Source: Cyanobacteria bacterium UBA6446 (GTDB lineage: Bacteria; Cyanobacteriota; Vampirovibrionia; Gastranaerophilales; Gastranaerophilaceae). From it: 64,000 bases of DNA. This document shows positions 8,451 to 15,454 of this stretch, in pieces; the first letter of the stretch is position 1; each line of letters opens with the position of its first letter. The translations under genes were made by a program, and so were the position numbers. The stretch is from contig DJOE01000023.1 in the NCBI GenBank assembly GCA_002438405.1, positions 378,402 to 442,401 on the forward strand. Reading direction: 5' to 3'. The notes beneath the pieces are model-generated. The model worked only from the letters and a program-made list of their open reading frames with translations, did not search any database and was not told the origin of the DNA.

Positions 8451-9221
8451 TGTTGTAAAATCTCCTTTTACTTACTTTTAAGATGAAGAGTGTTTGAAGT
8501 AAAGACATCATCACTGAAATGACTGAAAAATAAAAATTTAAGTCTATTCAGGGAGTTTTAAACGCCAAAATTTCCCACGTTTAGAGTGTACCCTACAACG
8601 TGATAAAACTTAATCAATTAAGATTAAGTTGCGACTATTTAAAACTCCCAAGATAAAGTGCAGACTAGTCATAAATATCAACCTTATACCTACTATCAGG
8701 TGTGCTGGCTCTAAATGTTTATTACCTTGTAGAGCGACGATGTGTTCTCATCATCATTATTATATTAACCTTGAACCATTGTTTTAGTGACCGTGGCATC
8801 TGGTTCTACTGCCGGAGCGTTTTACAAAACTGCAAAATCTAGCCTACATATTCATGATACAAATTTTTTAAATCCTCGTCAATAAAACTTGAAGATTTGT
8901 AAACTTTTTATGTTTCTCTCACAAAACAGTACATTTAATTGCGCCTAAAATCTTCTTTTGGATAGTGCTATAATTTACTTTTGACAATATTCTCTACATA
9001 ATCATCGGTTAAATAAGCAAAATTTTATTTGTTGCTCATCAATCTCTCTACTAATACTCTTAAAATACTTTAGCTTTAATTGGGGTTAAACATTATCATG
9101 ATAATATTCTCAGTATATTCACTAATGATTTTATATGTATTACTATTTTCTATACGATAATAAGAGTAATTTTTATAATAATCTTATTTTATTCTTTTTC
9201 TTTCCGCCCCACCTAAAATTT
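8451..9221. other. 770-base non-coding stretch with nested inverted repeats
   Basis: I see no supported gene here. Between 8551 and 8649 an outer 12-base inverted repeat (8551-8562 with 8638-8649) encloses a 5-base stem (8576-8580 with 8598-8602) and a 9-base hairpin (AACTTAATC 8607-8615 with GATTAAGTT 8622-8630). Bases 9037-9221 belong to a block repeated in inverted orientation at 46125-46332. Bases 8690-9000 show no repeat or frame I can name. Confidence 0.5.
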
Positions 9222-9704
9222 TTAATAATATCTTTTTTGCCATTCCTTAAACTCAAAATTATTTATTAACTTATTATAAGTTTCCTCTAATATATCCAAT
9301 AACAGGGCATGTTCTTTATAAGAATATCTTTCTAATTTGGGAATGTTTATTCCATTTTTAAACTTTACAATAACCGTAAAATCTTTTAAGTCGTCATGTG
9401 TAAATTCAGTTTTACCTTGTTCAATAAAATCTTTTACATAATCTTGTGACAGTTGTTTAATTTTTTCTATTGTTTGTTGTTCTGCTTTTACCTTTTCTAG
9501 TGTTGTGTTTCTAGACTCAATATAGTTTTTTCGTAAAAATAATATAATACAAACAAATACAAAAGCTATTAATGACCAAAATAATATAGAGATAAAATCT
9601 TTAAAAATTGGAAAAGTTGACATAAATGACTCTATTAAATGAAAAATTTCACTTAATACCCCAATTAAAATTATTGCCAATATTGTTTCAACGACTGCGA
9701 ACAT
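9222..9704 (-). CDS. Membrane protein with cytosolic helical tail, EWQKRYY end
   Basis: Two membrane segments (about residues 5-25 and 38-58) are followed by a charged coiled region and a C-terminal domain ending EWQKRYY. I know no named family. It lies 20 bases downstream of the glycosylase-like gene on the same strand, so it is probably its operon partner. A truncated relative with the same ending and the same 3' flank is at 45962-46144. A membrane partner next to a DNA-acting enzyme is a layout seen in defence systems, but that is only inference. Confidence 0.6.
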   Translation of the reverse strand: MFAVVETILAIILIGVLSEIFHLIESFMSTFPIFKDFISILFWSLIAFVFVCIILFLRKNYIESRNTTLEKVKAEQQTIEKIKQLSQDYVKDFIEQGKTEFTHDDLKDFTVIVKFKNGINIPKLERYSYKEHALLLDILEETYNKLINNFEFKEWQKRYY

Positions 9705-9724
9705 AATTTACTCCTTTTATGTTT

Positions 9725-10498
9725 TTATTTATTACATAATGAGAAATTATTACAATACTCTTTTATTACGCATTCATAACATTTAGGTTTTGCGGTACAA
9801 ATTTCACCATATCCTTTGGAACAATAATTCCATAATAAGTAATCCATTTTTACCTGACTTATACTAATTTCAGCAGAAAGTCGCCTAAATTTTTCGATTA
9901 TTTTATAATCAGATTTTGATTGAATTAAATTTAATCTATCTTCACCAACGATTCTTTTTATATGAACATCAGGCTTAATTATATCTATACCAACATTTCT
10001 CAAATATTCGCAGACTAATGCAACTCCTGCATATTTTAATTTATAGGTACTATTACTATCCGCAAGTAATTTGACAATGTTTGCAGGGGTGCTATGCGTT
10101 ATAAATTTATCTAAACTACCATATTTATCTTCAATTTTTTCAAAGGTCTCTATATTGTTTTTCAAAAAAGTCATTTGGTTCTTGGTTGTATATGGGCTAT
10201 AACATTTTAATTCCCTAATTTTTTCAATTAAAATTTCAGGAGCAATTTCTTTTAATCTATCTTTTTCAAAATTACTGAACAAGGAATCTAATTCTGTTTG
10301 ATGTGCTTTAATATTTTTCCAAGACACTAAAGCACTTAATTGAGCATACACAAATCCTTTTAGATGTTCTTGAAAACTAAAACATTTGCCATTATTTCTG
10401 GCATTAACAGCTTCAATAATTGTTTGGTCAATATCTTCAACTTTGTCTTTTAAATAATCATTCAAAGTTTCAAACATCTTTTTATAGTTTTTGTTCAT
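9725..10498 (-). CDS. HhH DNA glycosylase-like protein with FeS cluster
   Basis: Residues about 150-185 (YAGVALVCEYLRNVGIDI, then KPDVHIKRIVGE) look like the helix-hairpin-helix and catalytic Asp of the endonuclease III superfamily. The C-terminus has four cysteines in a C-x5-C-x2-C-x5-C pattern (CTAKPKCYECVIKEYC), close to the endonuclease III 4Fe-4S loop. The first 120 residues are not typical of housekeeping Nth. It is divergent from an XRE gene with an operator between, and is followed by a membrane protein. It may excise damaged or phage-modified bases; the substrate cannot be told. Confidence 0.65.
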   Translation of the reverse strand: MNKNYKKMFETLNDYLKDKVEDIDQTIIEAVNARNNGKCFSFQEHLKGFVYAQLSALVSWKNIKAHQTELDSLFSNFEKDRLKEIAPEILIEKIRELKCYSPYTTKNQMTFLKNNIETFEKIEDKYGSLDKFITHSTPANIVKLLADSNSTYKLKYAGVALVCEYLRNVGIDIIKPDVHIKRIVGEDRLNLIQSKSDYKIIEKFRRLSAEISISQVKMDYLLWNYCSKGYGEICTAKPKCYECVIKEYCNNFSLCNK

Positions 10499-10523
10499 AA
10501 CACGCCACTCCCACTATAAATTC

Positions 10524-10539
10524 TGTAAATCAATTTACA
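10524..10539. promoter_or_regulatory. XRE operator palindrome
   Basis: TGTAAAT (10524-10530), two bases, ATTTACA (10533-10539) lies between the divergent glycosylase-like and XRE genes. The half-site resembles the GGTAAAT half-sites before the XRE gene at 3598, but the spacer is 2 rather than 11 bases. Confidence 0.5.
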
Positions 10540-10599
10540 ATAGATTAACTCTCTTGTCAATGTGTGTAACTCCTACTCAAAATATATTAAGGTGGAACT

Positions 10600-10917
10600 A
10601 TGTCTATAAAGAAAAATTTAGGAAATAGAATACGAGAAATAAGAATAAGCCGTTCACTAACACAAGAAGCATTGGCTGAGAAAATTAATCTTTCGGCTAA
10701 AAGTTTAAGCCAAATAGAACTCGGCAATAATTTTGTTTCTGCTGAAACATTAGACGAACTATGTTCAGCATTAAATATTACTCCTAATGCACTTTTTGAT
10801 TTTAAATATTCCGATGTTGCTGAAAATACATCTTTAGAAGAAATTGTTAAAAGACTAAAAAATAATCCAACATTATTAAAAACAATTTATAGAATTGTTT
10901 TAGCATTAGATTACTAA
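10600..10917 (+). CDS. XRE-family transcriptional regulator (middle unit)
   Basis: A Cro/CI helix-turn-helix occupies residues about 8-62 (LTQEALAEKINLSAKSLSQI), followed by a helical tail. AAGGTGG precedes the ATG by 5 bases. Its protein sequence is only distantly like the XRE at 3598, yet the DNA right behind both genes is nearly the same. It probably represses itself and the divergent glycosylase/membrane-protein operon. Confidence 0.85.
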   Translation: MSIKKNLGNRIREIRISRSLTQEALAEKINLSAKSLSQIELGNNFVSAETLDELCSALNITPNALFDFKYSDVAENTSLEEIVKRLKNNPTLLKTIYRIVLALDY

Positions 10918-10923
10918 AATATT

Positions 10924-11096
10924 TTCTCGGTAACTTTATACCTCACACCATTAAAACTTTTCATCATTCACCAGAAAATGCTCTCATTCTAAATTATTTA
11001 GAGAGGGATTTTTAAATTGAGAAAAATCTCAAATTGAGCAATTTTGTGTCCGCAACCACGAAATCTCATCACACAATGAGAGGGGCTATATGGGGG
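10924..11096 (+). repeat. Conserved non-coding block downstream of XRE, copy 2
   Basis: This is the counterpart of 3920-4157, without the central insert. It keeps TACCTCACACC, TTTTCATCATTCACCAG, CTCTCATTCTAAATTATTTA, TCCGCAACCACGAAA and the stem CTCAT-cacaca-ATGAG followed by GAGGGG. A defence-type gene on the plus strand begins 89 bases later. The block marks the junction between the conserved regulator and the variable cargo. Confidence 0.6.
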
Positions 11097-11184
11097 ATAT
11101 TACCAACGTGGGGAATGTAAAATTTTCTAAACAATGTTCTAATATTAATAGAAATACTAAAAGGAATAAAATTTGGAGGTATAA

Positions 11185-12216
11185 ATGAGTATTAAAACAT
11201 TTTCTCAAGTATTAGAAGAATGCAAAAAGAATGGCTTAAAAAAAAATTTGCTAGTAGGTAACGGTTTTAGTATTGCTTACAATAAAGAAATATTCTCCTA
11301 TGATAAACTTTTTGAATATTCTGATATGAGCGAAAATGTAAAAGGTGTATTTAAAGAATTTAACACTTATGATTTTGAAATAATTATAAAAAAATTTACA
11401 GAAGCTCATAGACTATTTAAAAAATACAAACCTGATAATAAAATAGCTGAAGAATTACTTTTGGAAGCGAATAACATAAAAGGGAAATTAGTTCATTCTA
11501 TTTCAGAAAAACATCCGCATTCTCAAACTGAAATAAGCGAAAATAGAATATTTAATACTCTTATATTTCTTTCCAACTTTGATAATATTTTTTCTTTAAA
11601 TTATGACTTGTTGTTATATTGGGTACTTATGAATAAAAATGATTTAAAACAAAAATATCCACTGATAAAAAATGTTTATAATATTAATGATGGTTTTCAT
11701 GGAAGTACATCTTTAACTTGGGGATATAACAAAGAAAAACAGAATGTTTTTTATTTACATGGAGCATTACATCTTGTAGAGGGTTATATTAATGTTGTTA
11801 AAATAAAAAATAATGAAATTGATAATTTAATATCAATTATACAATCAAATTTAGAACGAAATTGTTTCCCTTTGATTGTAGCAGAAGGAAGCATGGTTGA
11901 AAAATTGAGAAAAATTAAGCACAATGAGTATTTAAACTATTGTTACGATAAGTTGTCTTGTATTGAGGGAAATTTAATAATTTATGGTCATTCTCTAGCA
12001 GAAAATGATAATCATATATTTAAACAAATATCTAATAATATAAATATTAAAAATATTTATATTAGCATATATGACCCTGAAAATAATTATGAAACGGTTT
12101 CAGAAAAGGCATTAAATATTTTCAGAAAAAGAATGGATAAAACTCCTTTAAAATTAAATTTCTTTGATGCTGCAACAACAAATATTTGGAGTAATAATCC
12201 CTTGAAAGATATGTAG
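11185..12216 (+). CDS. DUF4917 / SIR2-like protein
   Basis: The N-terminus reads LLVGNGFSIAYNKEIFSY, the nucleotide-binding loop typical of DUF4917 proteins, which belong to the SIR2-like fold. A later segment (VFYLHGALHL, then LIIYGHSLAENDNHIF) fits the same fold. SIR2-like proteins in phage defence often degrade NAD+ on infection; this protein may do so, but catalysis is not shown. GGAGG lies 7 bases before ATG 11185. It sits alone between the conserved block and att-like repeat C, the slot that AIPR occupies in the left unit. Confidence 0.75.
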   Translation: MSIKTFSQVLEECKKNGLKKNLLVGNGFSIAYNKEIFSYDKLFEYSDMSENVKGVFKEFNTYDFEIIIKKFTEAHRLFKKYKPDNKIAEELLLEANNIKGKLVHSISEKHPHSQTEISENRIFNTLIFLSNFDNIFSLNYDLLLYWVLMNKNDLKQKYPLIKNVYNINDGFHGSTSLTWGYNKEKQNVFYLHGALHLVEGYINVVKIKNNEIDNLISIIQSNLERNCFPLIVAEGSMVEKLRKIKHNEYLNYCYDKLSCIEGNLIIYGHSLAENDNHIFKQISNNINIKNIYISIYDPENNYETVSEKALNIFRKRMDKTPLKLNFFDAATTNIWSNNPLKDM

Positions 12217-12221
12217 TAGGT

Positions 12222-12310
12222 AGCTCGTTGGCTCATAAGAGTCTTTTTGTTTTTAACTTAATCTGCTTGATTGATATAATCAGTGTTATTGGTATTTATA
12301 AAATACTTAC
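12222..12310 (+). repeat. att-like repeat C
   Basis: AGCTCGTTGG-CTCATAAG (core 12232-12239) plus the right arm ending GTATTTATAAAATACTTA is nearly the same as repeat A at 6061-6155. It is 358 bases before the same core in the intact tRNA (12590), as A is 344 bases before the core at 6415. Between 12310 and 12557 there is only the tRNA promoter region. Confidence 0.65.
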
Positions 12311-12487
12311 TATATAAACATGTAAATAAAACTAGAATACAAATATTTTTCACCCAAATAGTTTTTTATTTATCTTTCGCCAGTTTTATAAAAAATCTCA
12401 ACTAAAAAATTTATCATAGGTAACACTTATAATTCCCCTATAATTAATTATGGGGGTAAAAGTTTTTAAAATAAAATTTCAAGGTAC

Positions 12488-12517
12488 TTGATTTTTTATT
12501 TTTACGGAGCATAATAT
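12488..12517 (+). promoter_or_regulatory. tRNA-fMet promoter
   Basis: TTGATT (12488-12493), 16 bases, CATAAT (12510-12515), or TAATAT at 12512 with an 18-base spacer. It lies about 45 bases before the tRNA, and the same arrangement is copied upstream of the half-tRNA at 6383. Confidence 0.6.
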
Positions 12518-12557
12518 AGATGTTGAGTGTATTTCGCTCTACATACAAATTAAATAA

Positions 12558-12634
<77 letters not shown>

Positions 12635-12642
12635 ATTGTTTT

Positions 12643-12676
12643 AAAGGGTTTTAGCTAGTTGCTAAAACCCTTTTTT
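12643..12676 (+). terminator. Rho-independent terminator after tRNA-fMet
   Basis: AAGGGTTTTAGC (12644-12655) pairs with GCTAAAACCCTT (12661-12672) around a 5-base loop, followed by a run of T. Confidence 0.85.
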
Positions 12677-12691
12677 AGTGTAAAAATAAGT

Positions 12692-12714
12692 AAAAGTTGC
12701 AAAAAAGTTGCAAA
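12692..12714 (+). promoter_or_regulatory. Left arm sites of Element I
   Basis: AAAAGTTGCAAA occurs twice in tandem (12692-12703 and 12703-12714) just inside the left end, and once at 27691-27702 near the right end. Sharing between both ends suggests integrase arm-type or excisionase binding sites. Confidence 0.45.
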
Positions 12715-12741
12715 TTTATTTTTTACAAATGGTTATTGGTA

Positions 12742-13764
12742 TTAAAAGCCATAATCTTTTGATATTTTGTCTAGAATGAATTTATCAATATCTTTGTTTA
12801 ATTCATCATAGTTACTTATTTGGTTATTACTAGTAAATATTTTAAACGATTTTAGTATGATTTCTCTGACAATTGGTTCTATATAATCTTTTATAAAATA
12901 AAAAATTAATTCAGTATAGTCATCCCGTTCAATTCCCGTTATATTAGAAACTTTTGCATATATATCCTTCTTATTTTTACGTTCTTGAATAATGCCATTA
13001 TGAACAACTTCACTACGTATAGTATAAAATACTTCCAATACATCCTTTACATTTTTGTTTAACAAAGTAGAAGTTCTTAAAAAGAGTCTATAATTTAACT
13101 CACTATTTTTACCAAATAACATGGTGCTTTCTAAGATAATAGCAAGATTTATAATTTTGTCGTATGGAGTTTGAGAATTGAAATATTTATGAAAGAACTC
13201 AATAACAACCATTGTTTCCCTATTTTTTATATTATGAATGAGACTATATATTTCTAGTGTATCTTTTAAAATTTTTTCATTTAGATAATACAAATTTTCA
13301 CAAAGTAATTTATTTTTTCTAGAACGATGTGAAATATAAATATTTTCTATTTGGGAACTCGATTTCATTTGTGTATAAGCAGAATGACCATTGCCAATAA
13401 AATAACAATTATTTATTTGAATAAACCCATTAGAAACAAGACGCAAAGACAACAATATATCGTCAATTTCGGATTTTATGCTTTCTTTTATCTGAAAGAA
13501 CTCTTGTTCCTCGTTATTTACAGATATTTGTTTAAATAATACAAACTTTGCATATGGATGTAATAAAATTTTATTAACTCCATTTTGGCTAATATCACGA
13601 ACAAAGGACTTAGTGAAAGGCTCATCTGCAAAAACATATTGGGGAATATTATATAAAATATCACTGCTTTTTAAAATTTTATAATCATTGAAAAGAGGTT
13701 TATCTAAAAATTTTTCATTTACCTCTATATTAAATAATGGTATAAATATATTGAGTTGTTCCAT
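12742..13764 (-). CDS. HEPN-like protein (RSEVVH motif)
   Basis: The C-terminal half is helical, with NLAIILESTMLFGKN followed near residue 250 by TIRSEVVHNG. This fits the R-x4-H signature of HEPN domains, many of which are RNases in defence and toxin systems. The N-terminal 150 residues (mixed strand pattern) are unknown to me and could be a sensor. The gene lies between the tRNA terminator and the Element I integrase, a common cargo position. ATG 13764 has no strong ribosome-binding site. The RNase role is inferred from the motif only. Confidence 0.55.
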   Translation of the reverse strand: MEQLNIFIPLFNIEVNEKFLDKPLFNDYKILKSSDILYNIPQYVFADEPFTKSFVRDISQNGVNKILLHPYAKFVLFKQISVNNEEQEFFQIKESIKSEIDDILLSLRLVSNGFIQINNCYFIGNGHSAYTQMKSSSQIENIYISHRSRKNKLLCENLYYLNEKILKDTLEIYSLIHNIKNRETMVVIEFFHKYFNSQTPYDKIINLAIILESTMLFGKNSELNYRLFLRTSTLLNKNVKDVLEVFYTIRSEVVHNGIIQERKNKKDIYAKVSNITGIERDDYTELIFYFIKDYIEPIVREIILKSFKIFTSNNQISNYDELNKDIDKFILDKISKDYGF

Positions 13765-13814
13765 AATATTAATAATATCTTAAAATAACTCAAAATGTTA
13801 CTTATTCAAAAATT

Positions 13815-14930
13815 TTATGTTCCAAATTTTTCTATCACTCTTTTAGGTTCAACGGCAGAAGAAACAATATTATTAAGCAAATTAACACACTTATCATTAA
13901 CTTCCGGCAACAAGTGGGTATACAAATCCATTGTCATAGTTATTGATGAATGCCCTAGTTGATGTTGAACATATTTCATCGGGGCACCGTTTGCAAGCAA
14001 TAAACTAGCATAAGTATGTCTTAAATCGTGGAATCTGATTTTATCGATTCCGGCTCTATTCAAAGCCGGCGAAAACCTTCTTTTTGCTAAATTATCAGCA
14101 CTTTGGTAGTTTCCATTAGAATTAGGGAATACTAAATTTAATTCGCTATGTGGGCAAGCTAAACGCCATTCTTTCAAAACTTTGGCTAACTCATTAGACA
14201 TATCAATTACTCTGATTTTACCGGTTTTGGGAGTCCCTAATCTGCCATGAGTGTAATTTTTATCTACTGTAATTTTCTGAGTTATCCAGTTTATTGAATC
14301 CCAAGTCAAAGCCAATATTTCTCCCTTTCTCATGCCGGTAAATATTGCAGTAAATAACAAAGGATAAAAATTCGGATAAATAACTTTTGTTTTACTCAAC
14401 AAGGCTTGAACTTCAACTGTGGATAAGGCTCTAATCTTTTCATTTTTGGCAACTTTAAGATTTTTAATTCTAGCTAAAGGATTTCTTACTGGCACATCAT
14501 TATCAATCATAAAATTGAATATTGAGCCAAGAAACACCATATATTTATTGACAGTTGAATTTTTGCGTCCTTTATCCAACATTGCTTTTCTAAACTCTTT
14601 TACAAAAATTGGAGTTATTTGACATAATTTCATATCACCAAAGAATGGATAAATGTGATTATCAAGATACCCTCTGTTTGTTGCAATTGTGCTGGGCTTA
14701 CAGTTTGTACTAACATGTAATCTCATATATAACTCACCGGCTTCTTTGAGAGTAACTTTTGTATCAACAGGATTTAGTCCTTTGTTTAAATCTTCATAGA
14801 TTTTAGCTTGGGCTTTTTCGGCTTCGACTTTTGTTTTGAAGCCTTTTTTAATTTTTCTCTTGCCTTTTAGGTCTTTGTAATCAAATTCCCATTTGCCTGT
14901 TGTTTTGTTTTTTCTTACTGATTTTATCAC
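13815..14930 (-). CDS. int: Tyrosine integrase of Element I
   Basis: A 371-residue phage-type integrase. It has an N-terminal AP2-like arm-binding domain (KTTGKWEFDYKDLKGKRKIK), a core-binding domain (residues about 65-160), and a catalytic domain with Arg in TGMRKGEILALTW, HxxR in IRFHDLRHTYASLL, and Tyr in SITMTMDLYTHLL. It acts on the 45-base tRNA-fMet repeat that bounds the element. The excisionase-like gene lies about 110 bases upstream on the same strand. Confidence 0.93.
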   Translation of the reverse strand: MIKSVRKNKTTGKWEFDYKDLKGKRKIKKGFKTKVEAEKAQAKIYEDLNKGLNPVDTKVTLKEAGELYMRLHVSTNCKPSTIATNRGYLDNHIYPFFGDMKLCQITPIFVKEFRKAMLDKGRKNSTVNKYMVFLGSIFNFMIDNDVPVRNPLARIKNLKVAKNEKIRALSTVEVQALLSKTKVIYPNFYPLLFTAIFTGMRKGEILALTWDSINWITQKITVDKNYTHGRLGTPKTGKIRVIDMSNELAKVLKEWRLACPHSELNLVFPNSNGNYQSADNLAKRRFSPALNRAGIDKIRFHDLRHTYASLLLANGAPMKYVQHQLGHSSITMTMDLYTHLLPEVNDKCVNLLNNIVSSAVEPKRVIEKFGT

Positions 14931-15040
14931 TTTTAAAACCTTTTTATCTTTGAAGAACTAGAAGGGAAGTTCCCTTCTAAATTCTTCTTTGATTTCTATT
15001 ATCACTTTAACGTGTTTCCTGCGTACTGTAAGCACTTTGA

Positions 15041-15211
15041 CTAAGAAATGCTAATAGAATTCTTTTTTATAAATTGTTGTAGTTCAGAATCAGAAAATCT
15101 AACTTTGCCACCTAATTTTATATATGGAATTTCCTTTTTATGCACCCAACGATAAAGAGTGGAGACGGATATTTTTAATATTTGTGATACATCATTTATG
15201 GTTAATAACAT
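15041..15211 (-). CDS. xis: Excisionase / MerR-type DNA-binding protein
   Basis: A 56-residue winged helix-turn-helix of the HTH_17 type (MLLTINDVSQILKISVSTLY, then KLGGKVRFSDSELQQFI). I chose ATG 15211 because AAAGGA lies 7 bases upstream; an upstream start at 15295 has no site. Small proteins of this type beside an integrase usually steer excision or control integrase expression. Its position between the integrase and primase genes fits that. Confidence 0.75.
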   Translation of the reverse strand: MLLTINDVSQILKISVSTLYRWVHKKEIPYIKLGGKVRFSDSELQQFIKKNSISIS

Positions 15212-15454
15212 TTTGCTTTCCTTTCGTAATTTTTTGTTACCCGTTTTGCAATTTCCGAAAGGCTTGTTAAATAAAGTATATAGACTATTTTTCATTACAA
15301 ATTACAAAATTGCATTTGTTTTTTCAGTTTTTTAGAACTCTTTATTTTAGATAAATCTTACTTAATTAAAAAAAATTATTGTAATATTGTAATAATGTAA
15401 TTTTTATCCAGAAATCTTAATTTACAAGCCTTTTAGAATTGCAAAATTATTGCA

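Noticed and set aside
8551..8649. Retron or group II intron RNA
   Set aside because: No reverse transcriptase gene is nearby and the stems do not match intron domain V or msr/msd layout that I can recognise.
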